DNA of 64,000 nt from Eonycteris spelaea (GCA_003508835.1 PUFA01000072.1:4810501-4874500); one strand, 5' to 3'. Numbered from the stretch's first letter, positions 22,867-34,799 are shown. The notes: a model not told the origin generated them from the letters alone. Program-made: numbers and translations.

Positions 22867-23344
22867 ATCTGATAGAATTAAGGTGTTCTCCTGCCCCTAC
22901 TTCCTCTCCACCTTCCACCCTCCAGACTCTGACCCCCATGACCATTCCCCTGGCCCAGGCACACAAGCAACTCACACCTATGATTTACACCAGCATCCTA
23001 GTGACTTGTGGCAACTGAGATTTTTCTCTGCAGCTCTGTTTACTAGACGTGCTATTAAAAGCAACTTGATAGGGCCAACACAACTGGATGTAATTAAGAG
23101 CAGTTAAATAAAAGAATCTTCTGAAAAAAGTATAAAGGGAGTACTCAAATAGTTCGCTGCAATGAGGTATGTTTAAAAATATTTTTTATGTGTTTTTTTC
23201 CATGTCAAAATGCTCCTCATTTAAAAAAGAACCTTTTAAAGAGTCGTTGAGAATGCTTCCTTTGGTGAGCTACATTAGACCAGCAAGTTACTGAAGATCA
23301 TATACGTCTGTCCAGGAATTACTTTTTCCCTTTCAAATGTTATA
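22867..23344. other. Unassigned DNA
   Basis: No repeat or gene was recognised. It is AT-rich from about 23160 onward. Confidence 0.5.
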
Positions 23345-23625
23345 TCTTTTTAAAGATAAACTTTCAATTTTAGATTTAGAGAAAAAACGCGTTGGTGGAT
23401 GGTGGTACAGATGGCTCCCCTGTACCTTGTACTCCGTCACCCTGGTCGTCAGTCTCCTGCATTAGTTTGGTACACTTGTCACAATTAATGAAACGATATC
23501 GATACTTTATTATTAACCAAAGTCCATACTTTACTCAGATGTCTTCAGTTTTTCCCTGCCTCCTCTGCTCCGCATTCCCCGGCTTGGACTTTTCCAGTTA
23601 ACTTTTCATTCTGGGTGTGTGCAAA
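23345..23625 (-). mobile_element. L1M-type 3' UTR, antisense
   Basis: 'caattttagatttagagaaa', 'gtacacttgtcacaattaat', 'ttattaaccaaagtccatac' and 'tttactcagatgtcttcagt' follow the reversed 3' UTR pattern of old L1M elements. The short frame 23392-23601 is inside it. Confidence 0.65.
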
Positions 23626-23627
23626 AA

Positions 23628-23790
23628 ATGACAGCAACAATAACCATTGCATGTTTACCATGTGTCCTGTGCAAATGCTTTTCGTGCATTGCCAACTTGA
23701 ACCTTCATGACAGCCCTAGAGTGTGGGCACAGTGACCCCACTCACAGACGACGCTGGAGCACAGCACACGTAAGTCATTTTGCCCTGTAG
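23628..23790 (-). mobile_element. MIR SINE
   Basis: 'aataaccattgcatgtttac', 'cttcatgacagccctagagt' and 'actcacagacgacgctggag' match the reversed MIR from its 3' end into the core. Confidence 0.75.
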
Positions 23791-23849
23791 CTGCATGTGG
23801 AGCCTCACTCTGACACTTCATCAGGTCTTCCGCTGGCACCTTATTTTTC

Positions 23850-24030
23850 CAGTGTCCACCTTTCCGGCACCACCTTCCCTGCTGAAGCCCAGGTCACTCC
23901 ATTGCACAACAGCCTATAGACTCCGTAGCGGTAGGGATCCCATTTTATTCATATCCACATCCACGAAGCACTTCATCCATTGCTTTACGTGTTGAAGGCA
24001 TTCACTGAAGGATTCTTGAATCGAATTTCT
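23850..24030 (+). mobile_element. L2 3' end
   Basis: 'tatagactccgtagcggtag', 'ggatcccattttattcatat' and 'aaggcattcactgaaggatt' follow the L2 3' UTR (gactgtaagctccttgaggg ... caataaatgtttgttgaatg). Confidence 0.65.
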
Positions 24031-24279
24031 TAAATGAGAAGAATATGCACATCCAAAGTTATCCTGGCCTCTGAGCTTGAACCCGGCAGCTCAGAGAGTG
24101 AATTGGAAGAATGCTCACGGTGGAGGAGTTAAAAATACCTTCTCATTAAAATAATGATTCGAAATACCAGGGAACTCTGGGAAGAGAAATGCTTCAGGTC
24201 GTCTGGCGGTACACGGCTCTGGGCTAATTGTAGGAAACAGTGCCCTGTCCAGGGCACTTCCCCTGCCGGCACTGGAAAA

Positions 24280-24480
24280 TGACAAGGTGTGGTGGAATGC
24301 ACTCTGCTCTGGCATTCGCGAGACCAGGGGTCCAGCTCAGAGCCTGCCAGGCACCAACTCTGTGACCTCTGGAAAGTTCCTGAGTCTCTCTGGACTCCAA
24401 TTTCCTCACCTGTAAAGTGCTGATGAGGGGTCTTAGGCAAGCTCTGAGGACTTCTCCAGTCTAACATCCTGTGATTCGAG
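24280..24480 (+). mobile_element. MIR SINE
   Basis: 'tggaatgcactctgctctgg', 'ccaactctgtgacctctgga' and 'ccaatttcctcacctgtaaa' match the MIR 5' and core parts on the plus strand. The overlapping 129-codon antisense frame (24129-24518) is therefore a shadow. Confidence 0.7.
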
Positions 24481-24499
24481 GTGTAATTATGTGAGTCCT

Positions 24500-25600
24500 G
24501 GAAGCAATGCTCATCCACACAGCCTTTTTGGAAAAAAGGGAAGGAAAAGGAAAAAGAAAAACACTTTCATAAAAGTATTTATAGCGCAGCCAGTGACTAT
24601 GAATCATGGCATAATTAATTTTCTTTTATAAAGTTGCCTTGTTCCCTCACTTAGTGTAACGAATCCCAAACCCAGCTCAACAGAAGCTCCGTTGACAGAT
24701 ATGGCATTTGCCTTTTCTCTTTGCACTGAATAACTTCAAAGCATCCAATCTCTGGGTTTCTGCCAGTTCTAAACTGTAACTGCATGATTCTAGTCTTCTA
24801 TGACCGAGTGACAGACCTAGATGCCAGAGGGTGAAAGATAAATGTGATCTATCTTTTTTACGAAGTTTTGCATTAATTTCCTCCCATCAGATTTGTCAAT
24901 CAAGTTTTCATATTAATGGCTTTACAATTTAATTTTGACTTGCCTAGAAAAATCAGCCAGAGGCTGGTTTGAAATCGCTGAGCATTGATCCTGTATTGAC
25001 TATAGAAAGTGATTACCCTCCTCTGCAGAGGTCGCTGACCATTGATTTCTGAAATCTGGTTCTTTCCGGCACAGCTGTCTGAGAACTTGTCTTCTTGATA
25101 ACACCTTCCAGAGAATGTGTGCTCAGAAAATATTTTTCTCCAGTCTCAGACTTCATTCTAGAATTCTTAAAATGACACTTAAGGGGCTGCCTGTAAGTAT
25201 TCATGCCGGCAAGTTTGCTATCAGCCTGGTTATGTTTGGCAAAGTTTGTTTTTATTTACTCCAATACTTACAATATTGAATTGAGGAAGCTCTATTTCAG
25301 TTTGTCCCTTGAATGAGGAGTTGCAGGATTAGTAGGAAGCTAAAGGCCGCTGATTTTATGTTGAGAAATTCTGCAGAGTGGCCAGCGTGGGAAAATGGTG
25401 TCTTTGCAGTATGAATGCATGAGCTCCAGTCTTCCCATTGACTCTCACCTCATGTCACACTTGAATTTTGATAGAAGCCGTGTGGATAAAAGGTCATGCA
25501 ACCATGGTTTAGATTTGTTCATTGACCTTAGCAGGGTGGTTTACTTACTTTCTATTGGTTTCCATTCATGAAGAATAAAGCATGTGGGCTGGACGACTTC
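24500..25600. other. Repeat-free unique DNA, candidate conserved non-coding region
   Basis: About 1.1 kb shows no recognisable transposon apart from A-rich runs near 24540-24565. The 24595-24850 part has TAAT-type motifs (catggcataattaattttct) and a balanced, low-repeat composition. That is the kind of stretch where mammalian enhancers are often found. Conservation cannot be judged from one sequence. Confidence 0.3.
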
Positions 25601-28248
25601 TGAGGCTTTAAAAAAAAAAATTATTGTTCAAAGTAAAGATTCAGAGAACAATCTGGATCAGTCCAAGCTGGTTCGTGTCCTAAAACAATAGCTATTTCGG
25701 GGTCATTTTAAAGTTCTTTTATTAAATCTTAATTTTGAATGATAAGCCTTTTGGGTATTCCTTCATGGTGATACTATACAAAATGTATGGCTACAAGGGT
25801 GGGGAATTTATCTGATAGAAACTACATCATCCTTTGATCACCTGAGATAGTGATAGAACTTTATATGTTGTGCCAAAAGCCTCAACCTTTTGGAATCACT
25901 CAGAAAATCAACAGTCTGCCATAAATGTTCCCGAGAAAGATAGCAGTGAGCCAGACAAGACGTGTAATTCTTGGCAGCAATGCGCAGCTTTCTGAAAGCA
26001 GGGTCCTTAGCATCCACTTGACCCCAAACTAAACAGATTTAAAGACACTCAGGAATTTCCAGCCTGGTCTGCCTGTTTCACTGCCTTTGGCCAATGGTCA
26101 GCCCTTAACTTGCCCTTCTTTAAAGTTGCATCTTTAAATCATATTTTCCATTTATAAGCAGATAAAGGAATACTTACAGAAAATGATGGACATACTCTTT
26201 CCTTGTTTTAATGATATTCTGTTTTGTGTGAGGAAATATCACCTGTTCACTTTGCGTCTTAGAAAGTACACTGTATCAATTTATAAAGAAACTTCAGGAT
26301 TCCATATTAGACAGCAATTTAAGACTTAGGATCTTCCGAGTTATTGAGCTGTTTCACACCCTCAGGAAGGTATGTCTTCAAGTGCAGCAAATCCGATTCC
26401 ATAACGCAGCTCAAAGTACACAATTTTAGAACATTGGAGAAAAGGGTGAGGGATGCACAAATATCGCCCACAGAATTGATTACAAAGGAGGCATTGGCTC
26501 TTCCAACTCGACTGTCCCATGCTGAAGCACCTGTCACAGTGTTGGGGACAAGGGCTGGCAGGGCTCAGTGTGGTCCAGGCAGCTTTACCTTCTGAGCTGA
26601 GTATCTGATTCTTCCCCAGGCTGCTAAACATCATCGGACAGTCACCCCGAGTTCTCGCAGTACAAATTGTCTCGTAATATTCTGGGCCCAGGGAGGTAAG
26701 GAATCAGTCAAGGAGTAGCTACGGGTTTAAAAATGGCAGCTTTTGATTTTTATTCACTATGAAAATGAACCCCAAATAGGGCTTGCTTTGGAGTAGGACA
26801 CACGTTCATTTCGGATTGGGCTTGTTGGATGTGCTAGCTGATTCCAGTTTAGTCTTGTGCGGTGCCTTGCTCCAGAGGAGGCAGAACTATGTTTCATCTG
26901 GGGCGTGGTGTCAGTTCCTCTTGTCTTCCGTGTAATACCTGCTTTGTCTACCTAGAGCTGGAGAAGGTAACCCAGAGGAGAAATGGGGACATAGTTCCCT
27001 GTCTGAGAAAACAAAACAAAACCCTAGTCATTTCAGAACCGAAAGCGTTAAACGAAACAAGCTCTCTCTGTGGAGGACGGACACGTGATTGGAAACAGAA
27101 TGAGAACTGTTCTGCATTTTATGTTACCACTGATACAGAAATAGAGTTTGCTCCATTTCTATCTTGCCATTCTTTAAAATAAAGCTGTTTTACCAATAGG
27201 TGTGTTTATAGTTCTGTTAACACACATTGCTCTAAATGGTTCTCACTTTCAGTGGATTCCCTTTTAGCGTGTGGTGTTTTCCATAGGAAAACAATTGCTC
27301 GTACCGCTAAAACCTGTGTGTTACAAATGAGAATGCACGACTTGCTCGCAAATACCCAGGGCGCAGTTTACAGAACTTCCAGCATTTGAATCAGCAGATG
27401 ACTGTCCAGCTGAGTAATGAAATCTCTTGGTAAGAAAAGAGCAGTTAAGATTTGTCTGAACCATCCCCTCATTCTGAGCAAAGTTCTCTAAACTCTCTTA
27501 GAGAGATCCAAACCTTCCCTATTTTCAGGCTTTCAAGGAAGAAAAATCATTGAGTGGTATGTTCTTGTAGAAATACTGTGGCCTTAAGATTTACCTATCT
27601 TTAAATTCTATCTTCTCCGCCTACAGGCTGTATAAACTTGGACAAATTTATAACTTTTTAGAACTTAAGATTTGTCCCCGTACTTTCACCCCAAAACCTC
27701 TCATTAATTAAAGTTGATAATTACCACGTATGTCATTATAAAAGTTTAAAAAGCATCACATGTATGGTGATGGACCCAGTGAAGGTTAGAATTTTTATGT
27801 GAAGCGTTCATCAATTTTGGAATTGATATAGGTTTCTGTCTTTAGGGATAATACTTGTTGATCTTAGAGATACCCTAAAAGGTGCTTAAGATAAACGGAA
27901 GTGTCAGTCTACTGTTGTGGGTGGGGAGAAACAACTAAATTTTGATTGAGCTAGGATCTGAGTTCTCTGGGGACGTGACTTTTTCGTAAGTATGGACATA
28001 ACGAAGTTCTGCTGGTTGGGAGGGACTGTATGGAAAATGTGTATAAGAAGCGTAGGGATAGCCTGGACACAAAAGGGTTGAGGACTTAGCTCCTCTCTGA
28101 AAGTCCCAGTTAGTGAAATTAGCAAGGTCGGACCAAGATGGGAGGTCTTGATAATGCTTCATGTCCAGGAAGGGCGAAGTGACTCAGAGTGACCTGTCAC
28201 ACTGGAAGCTCAGGCATACTCATGAGAGGGGTATCCATGGCTTTCTCC
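25601..28248. other. Mostly unique DNA, no gene recognised
   Basis: It opens with an A-run near 25610. No transposon is clear enough to name; a weak reversed-MIR resemblance lies near 27320-27400. The 106-codon frame at 26862-27182 ends within an AATAAA hexamer at 27178-27183, but its peptide has no recognised domain. Confidence 0.45.
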
Positions 28249-28288
28249 AGTGTTTCTCAAGTGTACTGAGAACCAACCCAGGGAGCCT
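28249..28288 (+). mobile_element. Truncated MER5-like 5' end
   Basis: 'cagtgtttctcaagtgtact' and 'aacccagggagcctg' match the first ~40 bases of MER5A/B. The match stops at the left arm of the inverted repeat beginning at 28289. Confidence 0.5.
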
Positions 28289-28390
28289 GGTTCTTGGTCC
28301 AAGAGAGCCAGGCTTTATGGATTCTCCACAACTATGAAAAATTCTATCCCTCATTTCCCAAAGCCCATTCTCTCTTAATAAAACAGACTG
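28289..28390 (+). repeat. Left arm of a perfect 102-bp inverted repeat
   Basis: Every base pairs with the reverse complement of 29287-29388 (sum of paired coordinates 57677). The match breaks on both sides: 28288 T would need C, and 28391 T would need A. The arm is not a repeat family I know. A 34-codon open segment is encoded identically by both arms because of the identity, not because of a gene. Confidence 0.97.
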
Positions 28391-29094
28391 TTATTTATAA
28401 TTCTTACCGTCTGTCAGAATGTTCTCAGCTCCTAAACCGTTTGCAGCCAGCTTCTAGCTTGTTTGGAGTGGTCTGAGGAATTGAGAGGTTTCTTAAATCT
28501 GGTATGGGAAATGGAAAGAATTCAGTTTTTGGTGGTCAAAGAAAACTGGGAAATCATTCTTTTCATATCACTGAGAAAAACACTGGCCTTGTTCTGTGGC
28601 CTTTAGTTTCATAAATAAGCTTGTTAAGGTTCAAAACAGCATCCGAGCCACAAATTCCTTTAGCATTATGTTGTATTTCATTCTCACCATTTTAAAATCG
28701 AAGGACATGGTATTTGGGAGAAGCACTCGAGATGAAAGTGTCCTCTCTGTTCCCCGTTCACCTCTAGCCCAGACCCCCCTCTAGCGCTGTCTAGAAGATG
28801 CAGTCTTACTGGTTCCAGCTTTCCACATGTCACCAACCAGTAAAACCCTACCAGGCAGAAGCTCTCCATCCTTTCTCAAGCGTGCCGACATCTCGGTTAC
28901 ATCTTGGCCTACAATCAACTGAGGAAGATGCGTTGGTGTGAAAAATGGAGGCATCCCATCTTGCGTGGCGATGGGATTCAGTTTTCTCCACATAATTTTT
29001 ATCAGATGTGGATATCACTTTCCTCTTCTCACTCTATCTGCATTATCTAACTTGGTTCTTATACAACCTTATAGAGTTGGTGGAATTGTGCCCT
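28391..29094. other. Spacer of the inverted repeat, left part, unassigned
   Basis: The 896-bp spacer runs 28391-29286. Its first 700 bases show no recognised gene or transposon. No internal symmetry was seen in the spacer itself. Confidence 0.5.
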
Positions 29095-29286
29095 TATCCA
29101 TCATTCATCCCCTAAACATAAGTGAGCTATTCAGTGCTAGGTACAGTTTTGAAAAAAACCATGGCTTCTGCCATCAAGGTGATTAACAGGCCAGTGAGGG
29201 ATAAAGATAAGTAAGTGGACAGGGTGTTATAGGGAAGTGACTGGTCCATGGGAACGCATAAGAGAGAGAGTCAGACCGTAGTAGAT
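29095..29286 (-). mobile_element. L2-type 3' end, antisense
   Basis: 'tcattcatcccctaaacata', 'attcagtgctaggtacagtt', 'atggcttctgccatcaaggt' and 'gataaagataagtaagtgga' match the reversed L2 3' end. It runs up to the right arm of the inverted repeat. Confidence 0.6.
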
Positions 29287-29388
29287 CAGTCTGTTTTATT
29301 AAGAGAGAATGGGCTTTGGGAAATGAGGGATAGAATTTTTCATAGTTGTGGAGAATCCATAAAGCCTGGCTCTCTTGGACCAAGAACC
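29287..29388 (-). repeat. Right arm of the perfect 102-bp inverted repeat
   Basis: It is the exact reverse complement of 28289-28390, with no mismatch or gap. The 102-bp stem could form a cruciform or a snapback structure with an 896-base loop. The surrounding old repeats are diverged by many substitutions, so the perfect identity points to a recent event, active conversion or an assembly artefact. Confidence 0.97.
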
Positions 29389-29834
29389 GTTTGGCCTTCA
29401 CCATATTGGTACATGCTGGTCTACCTGCCAGCACCGCCATCTCTCTACCCAAGAAGTCTTTCCGTGATCACCCAGCTTAGTCATCCCTGGCCAGCAGCTG
29501 GTCTCATTAGTGAGCAGCTACCACAGCTCCCTTGTTCCTCGGATGGGTCATTTGAGGTACATGCTCCATACTTTTCTTTAAATACTTGTCCAGCTGGATC
29601 AGGCTCCAGTGACCCACGGTGATAACTGTCTCATAACATGATAGTAGCTTCTCCTCCCCCACCATCTCACTTGTCACTCTGTATTTCCTGGAATCACATT
29701 CCAAATAAACTTGAATTCTAATTCACGAGTCAAAGTCCACTTCTGGCAGAACCCAAGTAAAAGTAAATAATCAATAAAATATCTTTAAAGATAGAGAAAA
29801 GAGTATATATTCCTATTTAAATACACTTCTTCAT
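29389..29834. other. Unassigned DNA
   Basis: No feature was recognised. The 124-codon frame 29248-29622 spans the right arm and the L2 remnant and is not a gene. Confidence 0.5.
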
Positions 29835-30070
29835 TCTCTAATCCATTCATTTAATAAAATGTGAGCATCTTCTGTATACTAGGTGAACATCTGGAATGAA
29901 GAAAATAGACATAATTTCTGACTTCATGGTCTATGGCAATATGCAAATAAAATAAATGGGAAGAATCTTTGATATTTTCAATTAGGTAAACGAAGGAAAT
30001 TAGGGCAGTGTGAGTCTCTGAAAAACAGAAACCCCTCATTTCGTAAAGGTGACCACAGGCTGAGGACAAG
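29835..30070 (-). mobile_element. L2-type remnant, antisense
   Basis: 'ccattcatttaataaaatgt', 'gagcatcttctgtatactag' and 'tttctgacttcatggtctat' follow the reversed L2 3' end pattern. It is strongly eroded after about 29960. Confidence 0.5.
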
Positions 30071-32739
30071 ATCACCTGGCAAGTGTGGGGGTCTCTGTTT
30101 TCTCAGCCAGTTTTCTTACTGCCATACCACATTGTCTCTCACTCATCAAAAAGATGGAAAAGAGGTGAACTGTTTACATTTTATAGCGATAGAGAGAAAG
30201 ATTTTCTTTCACACTGCATTCGAGTCATTTGCCTTCCCTCAGAATTCTAGATAACTTGATCTGGGGAGTGAAGAGGCGCCTTGCATAACTTTTTGGCAGT
30301 TGACAGTGCTTTGGGGTCCTTTATTTGGCAGGGAGAATTGATAAAGTGAATGATAATACTATTTTTGGAAGGTAAGTAACTGCCCTTTAGAGCAAGTCAA
30401 AGGGTAGCAGGAGGATAGAAACGTGAATTCTCGGGAGGAGCCCCAGAACCATACTAGAGGTTTGAGAGGAGCATGGTGGAATGTTCCACTGGCCAGGGGC
30501 CCGCTGGGATCCGCGAGGAGTTCCAGAAGGTTCTGAGCACGTGTGTTCTGACAGTATCATCCTTGGACCCGAGAGACGCAGAGACCTTTTCACAATGCCT
30601 GTGAGGAGAAAAATCGTCATAACAAAACTAAGATGTTACTTTGCCTTTTTCACCATTCCCAAGTAAATGGGTTTTTGACTGCACAGCCAAACACACAGAA
30701 AGCAGAAACCCCGGGAAACCTAGGTGTCTTTTATTAAGGATATCCATTTTTAATGTTTTTTTGAGTTACATTAAAGATGACTCTATACACAGAAAATAAA
30801 TTTTATGACTATTAATTATGTCGAGAAATGTATTTGATAAGATAGTAACCTCTGACATTTTGTTTCCAATGTGTAGTTGACATTTTGTTAACTAGAGGAA
30901 TAAATGGGTGAGAAAATAACTTCTTAACCCATTCTATGGGCCAATCAGATTCAGTACTCAACATCAGTGTCTTTCAAAAAAAGCCCTATTTGTGTAATTG
31001 AAAAGGATTGGGCAGGAACAAGTTGTTCCAAATGCTCATTACCTCCCAGTTTCCCACCCTTGATCTCAGAACAGAGTTGTCCTATAATTCAGGCTTTCTC
31101 CCTTGAGGACATGATAGGTGATGGAAGGAGTGTTCAGTAATTTATCTTGGACCATGCGGCTGCTTGGTCCCCATCTTCTGTAGCTACTAAGAACGCAGAA
31201 GCCAAGAGGTTGGTTGGGGCCCTAAGCTGTCATCTGACTAAGCAGGTGGTTCAAATCCAAGCCCAGGACTCTACTATTATGTTCTTCAAAAACAGAGCCT
31301 GCTCTTATTGCTCCAATCCCCCTCATGTTTGCTGCAGCAGAATCAGGTGATTCCCAATAATCTATTTACTCATAGATTAATAGAAGTAAGTTCTGCTTCT
31401 TAATAGCCCAGTTGAGACATTCAGGTAATTGCCTTTCGGTATAATGTTGTGACTTTTGCTTTATTATTATGGTACCAGCAATTTATAGACAGGGACCATG
31501 TGCTTACTTTTCATGTTCGCCTAAATTAGAAAACTTTAACAAATAGTTTATACACCTCCATCCCAACAAGTACTTATCATTCTTGGTTTTCTAGCATTCT
31601 TTACATTTACCCCCTTCTTGACACCTCTAGCAATTATAAAATCCATTAACTATAATTACAAAACTCCATTATAATTTGATATGAAGCAGTTAATATTCAC
31701 CATCTGCCGTCTTCCAAATGAATATTTGTTTATTTCAGTGCTTCAGCTGCAACATCTAAAAATGAAGGTAAATAATTTGACAAGGGCCTCAAAAGCCTTG
31801 AATATTTTCTTTCAACTGAGAAGTGTGTGACTTCTTAAAATATCTCAGGCTCTTTCTTTCTTTCACAGAATGTATATGAATGTCCCTATTGATTTTTTCG
31901 TGAGACTAGAAAAAGGAAAAGATTTGGATTAAAATATTCTTGGCTATTTTTAGAAAAGCATGTAACAATCAAAAGATGTATTTACAGATTATTTTTTAAA
32001 TGGGAATGCTATTATGTTGTTGATGTGATCGCTCGTGAATAACCGAGGCACTCAAGTTCAAATGATGGTGTAAAATCAAGTAAAATCATCATCATCTTTT
32101 AAGGAATATAATATTGTAGTAGTTCTAGTGGGGAGAGGGGGGTCTTGGTTGAAACAAATCAACAAACCAACTCTGCATAGTTTAAGGAGAAAAATTATAG
32201 TTCATGAGATCTGTAGTAGCTCTCAGCTTCAAGCTGGAGAACCAGGCTTAAGCAGAAATTAAGGAAGGAGAGGTGCCTCCGGGATGCCCCCAGTGGACTT
32301 CGGGATATTACTGCTCACCGGCTGGCCTTCCTTATTGCTGCTCCTGGTGCCTCTACCCCCCGGATCCTGGCTCTGGACACTTACTGCTGTGCCACTGGAA
32401 TTCCCATTGGACAGTTAAAATTTTCTGACTTTTTCCCTCCTTATTTTTCACCCAAGGGTCAAATGCAGGTTGTGACATCTGATTGTGTAATGAATTCATT
32501 ACACATGAGCTAGGTAATATGTCCAGAGTTTAGATTCCAAGAGGCAAAGATAGGGTGTGTTTGCTGTCCCTTCACTTCGTTGTAGAAAGTGGAATTCTAG
32601 AAAGTGGAATTCTGTCTCCTAGCTATCATTTGGGAGACCGTAGTCCTGGACGCTGGAACAGCTGAGACCGAAGCCTGTTACTCAGATGTAAGGGTTAGTA
32701 AGGATCCCCTCTTTCTAAAGTGTTTCCAGATTTAGATGA
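30071..32739. other. Mostly unique DNA, no gene recognised
   Basis: No transposon could be named in this 2.7-kb stretch. A weak MIR-like block near 31240-31290 is too short to call. A perfect 15-bp tandem duplication lies at 32583-32612 (separate entry). Short frames at 30387-30666 and 31147-31350 have no domain. Confidence 0.45.
32583..32612. repeat. Perfect 15-bp tandem duplication
   Basis: 'tagaaagtggaattc' occurs twice head to tail. It is a short replication-slippage type duplication. Confidence 0.9.
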
Positions 32740-33100
32740 TGTTACACAATGAATGCTTGTGACTTCCTCCTCCCCCAAAAGTCATTGGTTGAAGTCCTAA
32801 CCCCCAAAGTGATGGTGTCAGGAGGTGGGGCCTTTGGGAGGTGACTAGGTCTCGAGGATGGAGCCCCCGTGAATGGGATCAGTGCCCTTATGAAAAAGAT
32901 CTCAGAGAGCGCTTCTGTTTTTTCTACCACGTGAATACACAGTGCGAAGACAGCCCTCTATGGACTAGGAAGTAGGTCTCCAGACACCAAAGGTTCTGGG
33001 GCCTTGATCTTGGACCTTCCAGCCTCCAGAACCATAAGAAATGAATATTTGTTGTTTAAGCCTATATTTTGGGGATTGCAGCTTGAATGGATTAAGATAG
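32740..33100 (+). mobile_element. MaLR LTR (MST/MLT1A type)
   Basis: It shows 'ttggttgaagtcctaacccc', 'gtgatggtgtcaggaggtgg', 'gcctttgggaggtgactagg', 'gatcagtgcccttatgaaaa' and 'tggaccttccagcctccaga', ending near 'cttgaatggattaagata'. This is the standard order of an MST/MLT1A solo LTR. The antisense 62-codon frame is inside it. Confidence 0.9.
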
Positions 33101-33814
33101 ATGATAAACAATATATTTGCCCTACCTATTATAGGATTCCCCCCCCCCTATTAAAAAGGTGATTAGGTGCTAGGAAATCAGATTTTATATTCCTTGCCTA
33201 TCACCAACATACCTGCAACTGATGTTCCCCTATCCAGTTTTTTTCCCAAGGAAATGGGGATGGAGACATGCTTTTCAGTATCACTGCCTCATGAGGAACT
33301 TTTAGATTTAATCCCTTTATGAAGAGCAAAACATCAGTGGACCTAAGTACAAAGACTGGCTCCCTTAACTCTCCAGCAGTGCATCTCCTTTATAGGCACT
33401 TCTGTTACTGACGAACCAGGAAAGTGGAGAACATAAGGACCACTAAGTCCTCCCGTATAAAACCTTAGAGAATGAAATAAAATGAGTCCATTACACATGG
33501 ATCTGTTGTTAAGTAGCATCATTTATTTGTGTGCCCAAATCAAGATGCAATCATATACGAAAAATTGCTATAGATAGTAGCCAGTCATATATAGTTAATG
33601 CTAATGTGAGCCATGTACAATCAAAAGGTGAAAGGTGTTTCTTTCCCCTCACCCACAATTGGGTTGATGACTGAGATAAAGCACTTACCAACACAGCCTG
33701 AGGTGACATCTCCTTTCTTTTTCCTTATTTTTTAGCCCTTCTAACTGGGGCATTCACTGACTTTCCTCACTCATGTCCTTTTCCCTATCTAGATGGCAAA
33801 AGCTTTGATGATCC
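33101..33814. other. Unassigned DNA with a C10 run
   Basis: A run of ten Cs lies at 33139-33148. Nothing else was recognised. Confidence 0.5.
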
Positions 33815-33925
33815 AGACCCCATGGGTACCCTTTGAAGTAGGAGACCATGCCTTGATCATCTGTTTCTCCAGTCGTACTTGACATAGTGCTTTGTATGAA
33901 GTAGGCTTTCAGAAATCACTTATAA
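33815..33925 (+). mobile_element. L2 3' end fragment
   Basis: 'gtaggagaccatgccttgat', 'ttgacatagtgctttgtatg' and 'aagtaggctttcagaaatca' follow the L2 3' terminal pattern. Confidence 0.55.
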
Positions 33926-33962
33926 CACTATAATTAAAATTTAACAACGTGGAATGCCTTGT

Positions 33963-34003
33963 ACATAAAAAAAAAGAAAGAAGAAAAAAAGAAAAAAAAA
34001 CCC
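33963..34003. repeat. A-rich simple sequence
   Basis: A poly-A tract interrupted by G (aaaagaaagaagaaaaaaag). No retroposed body is recognisable directly upstream. Confidence 0.85.
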
Positions 34004-34799
34004 TGAAAATGTGTTGAATGATTGAACCTAATTCTATGTATAAAGAAACTATGTAAGTTTCTGACTGTAGGGTCCTCAGGTTGCTATAAGCTGAGTTCCT
34101 CCGAGAACTCCGTTGGGAGATTGATTTATATTACGCTGCTGATATCACACACTACATGGGGAGAACAGCCTTCTTCCCAAAGCACCTCACTGGCCCTCCG
34201 GAAGTTAGTGTTCTGATTTTATTTTAACGACATGATATCTTACGAGTTTTGATTGTCAAGGACTAAAACTGAGGTCACGATGACTTATCCCGGTATTTTA
34301 GTTCTTTGAGATGAGATTGTTCTTCAGCGTGGAGAAGTAACAGACTGAAAATAGATGGATTATAATAGATGCCCTCGTTCAAAGGGGAAATTGCTTTTGT
34401 CCAGAGAAATGTTCTCACCATTTTACTTTTTGCGATTGTTCTTTCACACCTTATTTCACGTAGGGAGGTGTTTTCTTTAATTATCGTAACCAAGTGTGCA
34501 GCTCATAGGAAGTGACTCAGAGGAAGAAGGCGTCACCCCCTGTGGGCTGATAACATAGAAGCTGGCGACCGCACAGGAAGGCCCTCGGCATGGAGACACA
34601 ATGTCACTTTGGCGACAGGATCCCATGGCCAATTCAAAGGCACCATACTCCCTGAAATTTACATGATTTCATGAGAGTGCTTTCAAGTCAGGGTTTCAGT
34701 AAGCCTCACACGTATGGAATTCATGTGGACGTCATTAGATTGTGCGCTTTAATCTTGGCGAAGTGTACAGTTCTTAGCTTCGAGCCTGAAACGAAGGCG
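34004..34799. other. Unassigned DNA
   Basis: No repeat or gene was recognised. Confidence 0.5.

Noticed and set aside
24129..24518. 129-codon antisense frame
   Set aside because: It overlaps a MIR SINE and shows no domain.
28294..29452. Two frames on opposite strands that encode the same 33-residue stretch
   Set aside because: The identity comes from the 102-bp inverted repeat, not from related genes; the flanking residues are unrelated.
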